Below are positions 9,075 to 17,395 of a stretch of DNA of 64,000 nucleotides, one piece after another. Position numbers and translations under genes: made by a program. How positions within the stretch are numbered: position 1 is the stretch's first letter; each line of letters begins with the position of its first letter. Source of the stretch: OLB7 sp966250335 (lineage in GTDB: Bacteria; Bacteroidota; Ignavibacteria; OLB7); assembly GCA_966250335.1 (NCBI GenBank), contig CBINGZ010000004.1:62001-126000 (forward strand). Reading direction: 5' to 3'. The notes below the pieces were generated by a model. It saw only the letters and a program-made list of their open reading frames with translations, made no database searches and was not told the origin of the DNA.

Positions 9075-9785
9075 ATGAAGAAGCTCATACATGTTCTCGC
9101 TGCGGGCGCCGCGCTCTTCATCGCCGCGGCCCCGGACTCCACGGCCCAGCTCGCCATCTCCGCCGGACCGAAGATCGGAGTGAACTTCGCGAACGCCCTT
9201 GTCGACCCCGGTTTCGACAGATTCGCCGCCGACGCCGGGCAGTCGGCGATCCCCGGTCCGATCGTCGGCGGGGCGCTGGAAGTGAAGATGTCCGATCTGG
9301 TCTACGTGGGGTTCGAGGCGCAGTACGTCAGGAAAGGGACCTCGGTGACCAACATCGAATACCTCGATGCGAACCACGCGGAGCTGGGGGCCGTGTCGGG
9401 TATCGATTTCCGATATGATTATATCGAGTTCCCCGTCCTCGGAAAACTGAAGTTCGGCGGGGAGAAGGTGAAGGGAGCGCTCTTCGCCGGCGTCGACATC
9501 GGCCTGAACACCTCGGCCGTCGGCGTCTACCGCCACGAGAACGGAACCAGATCGCACGACTTCTCGGATGATATATCCGGCATCGATATAGGGCTCGACA
9601 TCGGGGCCGGTGTGGAGTACAGGGTCGGCGACGGGATGACTCTCACCGGAGACCTCCGCTACTCGTACGGCGTCTACGATATAGATGACGCCGTGGGAGC
9701 CTTCGGCGACGAATCGTGGAAATCACGCGACATCAAACTCTCGGCGGGGGTGATGTTCGACATCTGGAAAAGCTCGCGCCGGTAA
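9075..9785 (+). CDS. small outer-membrane beta-barrel protein
   Basis: The 236-residue protein has a signal peptide (MKKLIHVLAAGAALFIAAAP, cleavage near TAQ). Alternating strands follow, with GPKIGVNFAN, VYVGFEAQYVRKG, FPVLGKLKF and a last strand IKLSAGVMFDIW. This pattern matches the porin-family/outer-membrane beta-barrel domain common in Bacteroidota. The true start is the ATG at 9075, preceded by AGAGGAA, although the frame is open further upstream. It closes the chaperone/M16 cluster and could be one of its clients; that is inference from position only. Confidence 0.8.
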   Translation: MKKLIHVLAAGAALFIAAAPDSTAQLAISAGPKIGVNFANALVDPGFDRFAADAGQSAIPGPIVGGALEVKMSDLVYVGFEAQYVRKGTSVTNIEYLDANHAELGAVSGIDFRYDYIEFPVLGKLKFGGEKVKGALFAGVDIGLNTSAVGVYRHENGTRSHDFSDDISGIDIGLDIGAGVEYRVGDGMTLTGDLRYSYGVYDIDDAVGAFGDESWKSRDIKLSAGVMFDIWKSSRR

Positions 9786-9898
9786 GCCGTGAGGCCGGCC
9801 GGCAGCCGGATCTCCTCCACACTCTTCCCCGATCTTCTCCGTCGTGGAGGGTGCGCCCGGCGTCCCCTCCACGGTAATCGACCAGACCGATATCGACG

Positions 9899-10756
9899 AT
9901 GCTTACCAGTTCATTCTGCCATCTCCCCGGCGTCGGACTCCGCACGGAGCAGAAGCTGTGGGACGACGGGGTTCTCTCCTGGGACGCCTGCCTGGAAATG
10001 CAGGGACCGGAGTTCATGGGGAGCCGTGCCCATACCCTCTGCGGCGCCCTCTACGAGAGCGTGGAGGCGCTGGAGGAGGGGAAGATCGAATACTTCGGGG
10101 AGCGCCTCCCCTCCTCCGAACGCTGGCGCATGTTCCCGGAGTTCAGAAACCGCACCGCCTATCTCGATATCGAAACCACGGGACTGAGCGCCGACGGAGG
10201 GGACGGCATCACCACGATCGCCCTCTACGACGGACGCCGGGTCAAACATTACGTGCGCGGGGAGAACCTGCGAGACTTTCGTGACGAGATCTTCGACTAC
10301 GACATGCTGGTGACCTACAATGGCAGGTCGTTCGACGTCCCCTTCATCCAGACCTACTTCAACATCACTCTGCCGCATCCTCATATCGATCTGCGGTACG
10401 TGCTGGCGAGCCTCGGCTATTCCGGCGGACTGAAGGGATGCGAGCGGAGCCTCGGGATCGACCGGGGGGAGCTGGAAGGGGTCGACGGCTATCTGGCCGT
10501 GCTTCTCTGGTACGATTACCTCAACAGCGGCAACGCCCGTGCGCTCGACACGCTTCTGGCATACAACATCTCCGACACCGTCAATCTGGAGCGGCTGATG
10601 GTGATCGCCTACAACCTGAAGCTGGAGGAGACCCCCTTCCTGGGATCGCACGAGATCCCGGAACCTCCCCCGGCTCCGGCGAACGAATTTCTCCCCGACC
10701 CGGAAACTATCGACCGTCTCAGGCGCGTCATGGGGAGAAACCCGATCGCGTTCTAG
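9899..10756 (+). CDS. YprB-like ribonuclease H-fold protein (predicted 3'-5' exonuclease)
   Basis: The 285-residue protein begins with a short helix-hairpin-helix-like stretch (LPGVGLRTEQKLWDDGV, about 9-25). An RNase H-like exonuclease domain follows. The DEDDy-type acidic residues are visible: D90 and E92 in YLDIETTG, D146 in YNGRSFDVPF, and Y222/D226 in YNISDTVNLE. That is the arrangement of the YprB family (DnaQ-like fold). The substrate is unknown; nucleic acid processing or repair is the family expectation. The start is the ATG at 9899. It stands alone between the barrel protein and the TonB-type receptor. Confidence 0.85.
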   Translation: MLTSSFCHLPGVGLRTEQKLWDDGVLSWDACLEMQGPEFMGSRAHTLCGALYESVEALEEGKIEYFGERLPSSERWRMFPEFRNRTAYLDIETTGLSADGGDGITTIALYDGRRVKHYVRGENLRDFRDEIFDYDMLVTYNGRSFDVPFIQTYFNITLPHPHIDLRYVLASLGYSGGLKGCERSLGIDRGELEGVDGYLAVLLWYDYLNSGNARALDTLLAYNISDTVNLERLMVIAYNLKLEETPFLGSHEIPEPPPAPANEFLPDPETIDRLRRVMGRNPIAF

Positions 10757-10800
10757 CTCCCTGTTTACACACGGTCATACGGCGCGGGCGCGATATGTCC

Positions 10801-10808
10801 TAGATTGA
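10801..10808 (+). promoter_or_regulatory. promoter-like -7 element (TAGATTGA)
   Basis: TAGATTGA lies 38 bp before the receptor start at 10847, the spacing seen for several other units here. It is a weak match to TAnnTTTG and I see no clear -33 TTG at the right distance. Confidence 0.25.
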
Positions 10809-10846
10809 GAGCCGTTCCCACATCAGCAACCGAACGCCCCGAATTC

Positions 10847-13333
10847 ATGTCCAGATTGTTTCTTCTGCTTCTTTCAGGTTTCTGCGCAGTCATGACCCTT
10901 GCCGCTCCGGCATACGGGCAGGGACGCCGTCCGGGCGGGCCCGGCGGCCCCGGCGGGGGAGGGACGATCGAAGGAAGCATCATCGACAGCAGCTCGCGTG
11001 AACCGCTCGCCAGCGCCACGGTGGCGGTCTGGAACGCGGCCGATTCCACCCTCGTGACCGGCGCCATCGCCGAACGGGACGGCGGATTCTCCATCGGCGG
11101 GGTGCGTCCCGGCGACTATTACGTGAAGATCACCTACGTCGGCTACCTCCCCAGGGTGATCGGCGGTCTCACGCTCCGTCCGGGGGCGATGCGTGTCGCT
11201 CTCGGGGCGGTCGCCCTCGCCGCCAACTCCGGGCTCGGAAACGAGGTGACGATCACGGCCGATCGGGAGTTCATGACGATCGCCATCGACAAGACGATCT
11301 ACAAGACGAGCGACATCCAGGTGGCGGCCGGCGGCAACACCACCGATCTGCTCCGGAACATTCCGAGCATCGAGGTCGACCAGGAGGGCAACGTGAGCCT
11401 TCGGGGGAACCAGAACGTGGCGATCATGATCAACGGCCGCTCCATGATCATGAGCGGAGATGCCCTGGTGAACTTCCTGCGCGGCCTGCCGGCGGATGCC
11501 GTGGAACGGATCGAAGTGATCCCGAACCCCTCGGCCAAGTATGATCCGGAGGGGATGAGCGGCATCATCAATATCGTGATGAAGCAGGAGAACAACCGCG
11601 GACTCAACGGCGGCGTGAACGGCTCGGCGGGGACGCTCGGCCAGTACAACGTCGGCGGGAACATCAACTACGGACAGGGCCCCTGGAACATCTTCGCCAA
11701 CTACGGCTTCAACATCGGGAGCCACGGCGGCGGCGGGACACGGTTCCGGGAGAACCGCCTTGTCGAGCCGAGCACCTTCCTGAGCCAGACCTCCAGGAAT
11801 GACAACGACAGGCGTTCCCACAACCTCAGCACCAGCGTCGACTACGCCATCGACAGCGCGAGCTCGCTCTCGGCGGCCGCCAGCTTCAACGCGAACGGAG
11901 GGACGTCGGAGGGGCTCGCCACGAACGTGGAGATGGACGAAGCTCGCATCCCCACCGGCGGCTTCGAGCGGACGACCGACGGCGAGAGCGATGAGGTAGG
12001 GATGGATTATCGTCTCGGCTACAAATGGGTCGCCGAGGCCGCGCGCCACGAGCTGAGCGCCGATCTCCGATACGCGACGGAGATCGATGAGGACCATGAT
12101 CTCTATCTGAACCAGGATCTGGCGCCGGACGGCACCCACGAGAACGATACTCCCCAGCGGCAGCGGACCCGCGACGACGACAAGGATGCGGAGCTCTCGT
12201 TCCAGGTCGATTACGTACGGCCGCTCGGTGAGTCTGCAAGGATCGAGGCGGGATACAAGGGGGAACTGGAGAGCGTCAGAAGGACCTATTTCTCGGAGTC
12301 GTACGACTATCCTACCTCGGCCTATCTCCCCGACGTCGAGATCAACAACAGCTTCATCTACGATCAGTGGCTCCACTCGACCTATGCGATCGTCGGGATG
12401 GAGGCGGGGGATATCGGCGCCCAGGTCGGTCTCCGCGCGGAGCAGGCCGACACGAAGTTCGATCTGACGACGACGGGGCAGACGTTCGAGAACAGCTACT
12501 TCAGCCTCTTCCCGAGCGCCTTCCTCACCTACAAGCCGGCCGACGCGATACTTCTGAAGGCGAGCTACGGCAAGCGGATCACCCGTCCCCGCACCCGCAC
12601 GCTCAACCCGTTCAGCAGCTCGGAGGACCCGCTCTTCCGTCGCTCCGGCAACCCGTATCTGCGACCGGAGTACACCCATTCGTTCGAGTTCACCGTCTCC
12701 CATTTCACCGACAGGACAACGGTGACGCTGACCCCGTACTTCCGCCACACGACCGACATCATCCGCCGGTTCGAGCGGTTCGATTCGTCGGGCGTTTCGA
12801 TCTCGACGTTCGAGAACTTCTCGGAGAGCGATTCATACGGCGCCGATCTCACCGGGACCCTCCGGATGGGGGAGGCGTTCACGGGGTTCGTCAGCCTGAG
12901 CGCCTACAGGGTCGTCACCGACGCGGGGAACGTGGAGGCGGGGCTCGGGAGCGACGCCTTCACCTGGTCGGCGCGGGCGAACATCACGCTCCAGATCATC
13001 AAGGGGCTCGATCTCCAGATGAGCCACTTCTATCGTCCGCCGATGGATATCGAGGGGGGAAGGATGGGATCGCATTCGATGACCGATCTCTCCTTGCAGC
13101 AGAAGGTGTTCGGCGATCGCGGCCGTATCGGTCTGCGTCTCAGCGACCCGTTCAACATGCGCGGCTTCGACGTCGTCCGGGATGATGCGACGTTCTTCCA
13201 GGAGACGCACAGGAAGTGGGATTCCCGTTCGCTGAACCTCAATTTCAGCTACACCTTCGGCAGCCCCGACAAATCGCGCCGGGCCCGTCCCCAGGACCGA
13301 CCGGGGGGCGATTCCGATATGGAAATGGAATAA
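10847..13333 (+). CDS. TonB-dependent receptor-type outer-membrane protein
   Basis: The 828-residue protein has a signal peptide (cleavage near AYGQ) and a Gly/Pro-rich linker. A carboxypeptidase-regulatory-like domain follows (about 37-118, GTIEGSIIDSSSREPLASATV). Next comes a TonB plug (about 150-250, with LLRNIPSIEVD, GNQNVAIMINGR and ERIEVIPNPSAKYDPEGMSGIINIV), then an outer-membrane beta-barrel of the OMP_b-brl_3 type to about residue 800. The ligand cannot be told from sequence. The C-terminus is an unusual hydrophilic tail ending in acidic/Met residues (DMEME) rather than an aromatic barrel end. The signal peptide and the upstream -7-like box support the ATG at 10847. A bidirectional terminator follows. 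Confidence 0.9.
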   Translation: MSRLFLLLLSGFCAVMTLAAPAYGQGRRPGGPGGPGGGGTIEGSIIDSSSREPLASATVAVWNAADSTLVTGAIAERDGGFSIGGVRPGDYYVKITYVGYLPRVIGGLTLRPGAMRVALGAVALAANSGLGNEVTITADREFMTIAIDKTIYKTSDIQVAAGGNTTDLLRNIPSIEVDQEGNVSLRGNQNVAIMINGRSMIMSGDALVNFLRGLPADAVERIEVIPNPSAKYDPEGMSGIINIVMKQENNRGLNGGVNGSAGTLGQYNVGGNINYGQGPWNIFANYGFNIGSHGGGGTRFRENRLVEPSTFLSQTSRNDNDRRSHNLSTSVDYAIDSASSLSAAASFNANGGTSEGLATNVEMDEARIPTGGFERTTDGESDEVGMDYRLGYKWVAEAARHELSADLRYATEIDEDHDLYLNQDLAPDGTHENDTPQRQRTRDDDKDAELSFQVDYVRPLGESARIEAGYKGELESVRRTYFSESYDYPTSAYLPDVEINNSFIYDQWLHSTYAIVGMEAGDIGAQVGLRAEQADTKFDLTTTGQTFENSYFSLFPSAFLTYKPADAILLKASYGKRITRPRTRTLNPFSSSEDPLFRRSGNPYLRPEYTHSFEFTVSHFTDRTTVTLTPYFRHTTDIIRRFERFDSSGVSISTFENFSESDSYGADLTGTLRMGEAFTGFVSLSAYRVVTDAGNVEAGLGSDAFTWSARANITLQIIKGLDLQMSHFYRPPMDIEGGRMGSHSMTDLSLQQKVFGDRGRIGLRLSDPFNMRGFDVVRDDATFFQETHRKWDSRSLNLNFSYTFGSPDKSRRARPQDRPGGDSDMEME

Positions 13334-13407
13334 CGCGATCCGGAAATCGCAGAGCCGTTTCGTACCCCGACGGTGCGTGCGGCCTGGTGCTCCCGATCCG
13401 ATATAAG

Positions 13408-13445
13408 AAAAAGCCGGCGTGCTCGGATGGGCACGCCGGCTTTTA
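13408..13445. terminator. bidirectional rho-independent terminator
   Basis: A perfect 10-bp GC-rich stem (GCCGGCGTGC / GCACGCCGGC, 13413-13422 and 13431-13440) with an 8-nt loop is flanked by AAAAA on the left and TTTTA on the right. It can end transcripts from the receptor (+) and from the VOC gene (-). Confidence 0.85.
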
Positions 13446-13469
13446 TCGTTCCATGATGCTCGCCGATCT

Positions 13470-13865
13470 CTACGACTCGCTCTGCGGCATGCTGTAGAGC
13501 GCGGCCATGGCGCCGGCCGGGTCACGGATCACGGCGAATGTGCCCCCTCCCATCTGTCGCGGCGCGACGACCACTTCCCCTCCCAGTTCCGCGCATCTGG
13601 CGGCGCTTGCGTCGACATCCTCGACCGTGATATACATCAGCCACTGCGACGGGACGTCGGCATTCGGCCCCAGCTTGTTGCAGATGCCGGCGGCGACCGT
13701 GCCGGAGGGGGTGAGCATGTTGTAGTCGGTGTACTCCCCCATCGGGTGCTCGGTGAAGGTCCAGCCGACCACGCCGGCGTAGAAGTCGCGCACGGCCGCG
13801 GCGTCGGGGACGGTCAGATCTCTCCAGAGAATTGCTCCCGGTTCCGGCTTCGTCGAATCGCTCAT
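13470..13865 (-). CDS. VOC superfamily (glyoxalase/bleomycin-resistance fold) protein
   Basis: The 131-residue protein shows the VOC pattern. It opens GAILWRDLTVPDAAAVRDFYAGVVGWTF, has a middle ITVEDVDASAARCAELGGEVVVAP, and ends TFAVIRDPAGAMAALY. That covers two betaalphabetabetabeta units, as in small metal-dependent or ligand-binding VOC proteins often annotated as glyoxalases. The specific reaction is unknown. The frame can start at a TTG at 13892, but the ATG at 13865 is more plausible. Three copies of a 17-nt motif lie in the 178 bp between this gene and the methyltransferase upstream on the same strand, and could regulate it. Confidence 0.85.
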   Translation of the reverse strand: MSDSTKPEPGAILWRDLTVPDAAAVRDFYAGVVGWTFTEHPMGEYTDYNMLTPSGTVAAGICNKLGPNADVPSQWLMYITVEDVDASAARCAELGGEVVVAPRQMGGGTFAVIRDPAGAMAALYSMPQSES

Positions 13866-13940
13866 GATGTTGCTGTTGATTGTCTGGTTCAACGGATATG
13901 GATCGGAGATGACGGCCGGTCCCGGCCCGCCCCACTCTCC

Positions 13941-14048
13941 GTGACAATGGTTTCACCCTGCGGTGTCAACCTGCCTCTACATCCTGCATAATGCTTTTGC
14001 TCCGCCGTTCCGTGACAATGGTTGCGCCCCGGTGACAACGTTTTCACC
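13941..14048. repeat. three copies of a 17-nt motif GTGACAAYGKTTKCRCC
   Basis: The copies are at 13941-13957, 14012-14028 and 14032-14048. The last two start exactly 20 bp apart, about two helical turns. Copy three is nearly palindromic around AACGTT (GTGA-n-AACGTT-n-TCAC), and the first two share an exact 15-nt core. The third overlaps the stop codon of the methyltransferase gene. The layout looks like an operator array upstream of the VOC gene, but no regulator gene is adjacent. Confidence 0.6.
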
Positions 14049-14706
14049 GTACGGCGTCGACGGCGATCGGGTTGCGGGCCATGATGTAGGCGCGGCGGCT
14101 CGGGTACTCCACCTCCGCGTAGGAATCGCGCTCCACGATATCCTCCACATGGAATCCCGCCTCGATCAGATACCGCTTCATCTCCTCGACTTCGAAGAAG
14201 GTGAAGTCGAGCGATACCGGGACCTCCCACAGCTCGGTTCTCCGCACCATCTCCTGGCCGACATGGAACGCCAGCAGGAAGACCCCTCCCGGCCGCATCA
14301 CCCGTCGCAGTTCGCGCAGAACCTGTGCGACATGCTCGCGCTGGAAATGGATGATCGAGTAGAACGCCGTGATGCCGCTGAGCCATCCCTCGGGAAGATC
14401 GAGCTGGCGCATATCTCCCTGGAAGAACCCGATGTTCGGGTTCAGGCGCTGCGCCTCTTCGATCATGTTCGGCGAGAGATCGATGCCGAACACATCCACC
14501 CCCTTGTCGTGCAGGTAGCGCGCCGCCTGACCGGGGCCGCAGCCCACGTCGCAGGCCGGCCCGTTCCCCTTCACCTCCTCTGCAAAGCGATCGAGCAGCT
14601 CGCGGTCGAGCGGTTTGTAGCGGAGTTCGTCATAGATCCGGGTAGCGTAGACGGACGCCACGCGATCGTAGCTGGTCTGTAGTTCGGAGAGTGCGTGCAG
14701 TTTCAT
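14044..14706 (-). CDS. class I SAM-dependent methyltransferase
   Basis: The 220-residue protein has the Rossmann-type SAM site ACDVGCGPGQAARYL (motif I), the acidic motif II FGIDLSPNMI, and motif III (GDMRQLDLP). A post-motif LREL-RRVMRPGGVFLLAFH follows. This is the Methyltransf_25/UbiE-like layout for small-molecule substrates; the substrate is unknown. The frame extends upstream to 14931, but that part has no homology-like features, so I chose the ATG at 14706 (MKLHALSELQ). It is divergent from the porin operon and in line with the VOC gene. Confidence 0.88.
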   Translation of the reverse strand: MKLHALSELQTSYDRVASVYATRIYDELRYKPLDRELLDRFAEEVKGNGPACDVGCGPGQAARYLHDKGVDVFGIDLSPNMIEEAQRLNPNIGFFQGDMRQLDLPEGWLSGITAFYSIIHFQREHVAQVLRELRRVMRPGGVFLLAFHVGQEMVRRTELWEVPVSLDFTFFEVEEMKRYLIEAGFHVEDIVERDSYAEVEYPSRRAYIMARNPIAVDAVR

Positions 14707-15023
14707 ACGTGTCGGAAGATGAGGCTGAGACGTCTCGGATGATGCCGGGCGGCTGGCGTCGCCGCAATCGTCGATGCGACCGAACCGGTAATAGAGGAGA
14801 TTGAGAGCGGGGGACATTTGCTCGTCGAAGATACGCCGTCGATCCCTACTCCGCAAAGGAAGTTCGTGGAATCCCTCCCCTTCCATACAGGGTTGCCGGG
14901 GCGTCTCCCGCGTCGGTCCGGTCGTCCCCATCGGTTCGTTGCACTTTTATATGGACCAGATCCAGGCATGCCCATATCTTTGCCGGGTCTGATCATCGGT
15001 TCATTTCCGTATGTCTCATTCCT
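14707..15023. other. intergenic region between divergent methyltransferase and porin
   Basis: These 317 bp hold no gene that I can support. The right part contains the promoter-like box for the porin operon. The left part is open in several frames but looks like shadow coding. Confidence 0.5.
14975..14982 (+). promoter_or_regulatory. promoter -7 element (TATCTTTG, exact TAnnTTTG)
   Basis: TATCTTTG is an exact match to the Bacteroidota -7 consensus and lies 41 bp before the porin start at 15024. A T-rich stretch (CTTTTAT) sits further upstream, but there is no TTG at the ideal distance. Confidence 0.5.
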
Positions 15024-16256
15024 ATGTCGCCTGACAGTTCTCTCCGGTTCCTCGTCGTTGCGGCAGCAGCGGCGGCCCTTACGTCGAACGCCTCGGCGCA
15101 GAGCGCCGACTCCACCCGCAAGCTGGAGGTGGAAGGATACGCCATCGTCAACTACCACACCTTCGACTGGCAGACCGATCCCGCCCGTCGTGCCCTGATG
15201 GATATAGAACGCGCCGCGATAGAGGCCAGCTACGAGCTGGACCGGCACGTTATCGTGGAGGCGGAGGTGGAGTTCGAGCACGGCGGCACCGGCGCCACCA
15301 TGGAGTTCGACAAGTTCGAGGAGTTCGGCGAGTACGAGCAGGAGGTGGAACAGGGGGGAGAGGTCGTGCTGGAGAAACTGGCGGTGACGGTCCCGGTCGC
15401 GCCGGAGCTGAATATCCGTATCGGACATTTCTATGTGCCGGTGGGGCTTACCAACAGCGACTACGAACCGATGGACTATTTCACGGTCGTCCGCTCGGAG
15501 TCCGAGACATCGCTGATACCGGCGACCTGGCATGAGACAGGCCTTGAGCTCTTCGGCCGGCACGCCGGCCTGCGCTACCGGCTGCTGGTCGTCAACGGGC
15601 TGGACGCCACCGGCTTCAGCTCGGCGGGATGGGTCGCTCCGGGAAAGCAGGGACGGTTCGAAGGGGTGAGCGCCGAGAATCTGGCGGTGGCCGCGCGGCT
15701 CGATTACTCGCTTGCCGAGGGGATCGGCGTCGGTGCCTCCGGCTACTTCGGCAACAGCGCCGACAACCGGCCGAAGCCCGATCTGACGGTCCCCGCCAAC
15801 GTCACGATCGGCGAGTTCCATACAGTGATCGAGACGGGGGGAGCAACAGTTCGTGGTCAGATACTCTACGGAGCCCTTCAGAACTCCGGCGCCGTCTCCA
15901 AGGCGAATCGCGGGGTCTCCAACAACCTCAACGTGAAACGGACTCCGGTGGCCGCCGCCGCGCTGGGGACCTTCGTCGAGGCGGGCTACGATATTCTTCC
16001 CCTCTTCGCCGACGTGAAGAACGATGCGATGGGACTGGAGATCTACGGCCGCTTCGACTACTACGACAGCATGTTCCGCGTGGACGAGGGGATCTTCGAC
16101 AACCCGCGCTGGGAGCGGCGGACGGTGAGCGCCGGGCTGAACTTCCGCTACGGCAGGAACCTCATCATCAAGTCGCAGTTCTCGAATCGAACCCTTGGCA
16201 CCTCGGTCGACAACCGCGAGAACACCTTCTCGCTCGGCACCGGAGTGGAATTCTGA
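15024..16256 (+). CDS. outer-membrane porin (phosphate-selective-porin-like) in an imelysin operon
   Basis: The 410-residue protein has a signal peptide (MSPDSSLRFLVVAAAAAALT, cleavage near ASAQ). Beta-barrel strands follow throughout, including YAIVNYHTFDW, LNIRIGHFYVPVGLTNSDYEPMDYF, WHETGLELFG and the C-terminal FSLGTGVEF ending in Phe. The VPVG and YEPM elements resemble porins of the OprO/OprP or phosphate-selective type. It lies 25 bp before an imelysin lipoprotein and a di-haem lipoprotein. In other bacteria that neighbourhood is linked to iron or other metal uptake. It is therefore a candidate outer-membrane channel for the system; the substrate is not known. Confidence 0.82.
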   Translation: MSPDSSLRFLVVAAAAAALTSNASAQSADSTRKLEVEGYAIVNYHTFDWQTDPARRALMDIERAAIEASYELDRHVIVEAEVEFEHGGTGATMEFDKFEEFGEYEQEVEQGGEVVLEKLAVTVPVAPELNIRIGHFYVPVGLTNSDYEPMDYFTVVRSESETSLIPATWHETGLELFGRHAGLRYRLLVVNGLDATGFSSAGWVAPGKQGRFEGVSAENLAVAARLDYSLAEGIGVGASGYFGNSADNRPKPDLTVPANVTIGEFHTVIETGGATVRGQILYGALQNSGAVSKANRGVSNNLNVKRTPVAAAALGTFVEAGYDILPLFADVKNDAMGLEIYGRFDYYDSMFRVDEGIFDNPRWERRTVSAGLNFRYGRNLIIKSQFSNRTLGTSVDNRENTFSLGTGVEF

Positions 16257-16281
16257 ACCTTCACCCAATAGAACTATCGCA

Positions 16282-17352
16282 ATGATACACGACATTCTCC
16301 GCCGTTCCGCGCTTGCCGCCGCGCTCGCCGGCCTGACCCTCATCTCCGCCTGCAGCGACAGCACGGTCGATCCGGGCGAATCGAACAAATTTTCCACGGT
16401 CCTCTCCGACATCTCGAAAAAAGTGATCCTGCCGACCTACGCCGACCTGGACGAGCATGCAGGGGAGCTTCAGGAGGCGGTGGAGGCCCTCGTCGCCTCC
16501 CCGACCGAGTCGACCCTTGCCGCCGCCCGGGAGGCATGGCGCCATGCGCGCTCGCCGTGGGAGCAGAGCGAAGGCTTCCTCTTCGGGCCGGTCGACACCG
16601 AGGGGATCGATCCCTCGATCGACAGCTGGCCGGTCAACTACGTCGACCTGGACGCCGTGCTGAACGGGAGCGCCGCGCTCACCAAGGAGTATATCGACGG
16701 GCTGGAAGGAACGCTGAAGGGATTCCATACGATCGAGTACCTCCTCTTCGGACAGGGGGGAACCCGCAAGGCGGCAGATCTTACCCCCCGTCAGCTCGAA
16801 TATCTGACGGGAGTGACCGCCAGCTTCAAGGGGGCAACCGCCGAGCTGTACGACTCGTGGAACCCCGCCGGCGAGAACTTCGTGGCCCAGCTTGCCGACG
16901 CCGGGAAGTCGGGAAGCAGCTACATATCGCAGCAGGAGGCGCTTCAGGAACTTGTGGACGGTATGATCGGCATCTGCGACGAGGTCGCCAAGGGAAAGAT
17001 CAACGACCCCTACTCCCAGGGGGACCGCACGCTTGAGGAGTCGCAGTTCAGCAACAACTCCAACACCGATTTCCAGGACAACATCAGAAGCGTCAAGAAC
17101 GTGTATCTGGGGGCCTTCCACGGAAACAGCGGAGCCGGCCTCACAACGATCGTCGCCGAACGGAACGCCGCGCTCGACACCCGCGTCAAGAGCGAGATCG
17201 ACGCCGCCATCGCCGCCATCGGCCAGATGACGCCGAACTTCGGCGAGGCGATCACGAACAACAAGCCGAAGGTCGACGCGGCTCTCGAAGCGATCAACAC
17301 GCTGATGGAGACGCTCGACGGCGAGCTGCGCCCCCTGATCCAGGGACTGTAG
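16282..17352 (+). CDS. imelysin family (M75 peptidase-like) lipoprotein
   Basis: The 356-residue lipoprotein has a lipobox with Cys24 (LISAC). It carries the family GxHxxE motif at 147-152 (GFHTIE), followed by YLLFG, and is all-helical. Imelysin/M75 members include IrpA, the EfeO C-domain and algal-iron-related proteins. They are thought to bind metal in the periplasm, and peptidase activity is doubtful. The ATG at 16282 gives a good signal peptide. It sits between the porin and the di-haem protein with short gaps, so it is cotranscribed. Anchoring at the outer or inner membrane cannot be decided from the sequence. Confidence 0.9.
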   Translation: MIHDILRRSALAAALAGLTLISACSDSTVDPGESNKFSTVLSDISKKVILPTYADLDEHAGELQEAVEALVASPTESTLAAAREAWRHARSPWEQSEGFLFGPVDTEGIDPSIDSWPVNYVDLDAVLNGSAALTKEYIDGLEGTLKGFHTIEYLLFGQGGTRKAADLTPRQLEYLTGVTASFKGATAELYDSWNPAGENFVAQLADAGKSGSSYISQQEALQELVDGMIGICDEVAKGKINDPYSQGDRTLEESQFSNNSNTDFQDNIRSVKNVYLGAFHGNSGAGLTTIVAERNAALDTRVKSEIDAAIAAIGQMTPNFGEAITNNKPKVDAALEAINTLMETLDGELRPLIQGL

Positions 17353-17395
17353 TCGATCACGATATCAATATCCGATACACCTTCCGGAAAGAGCG

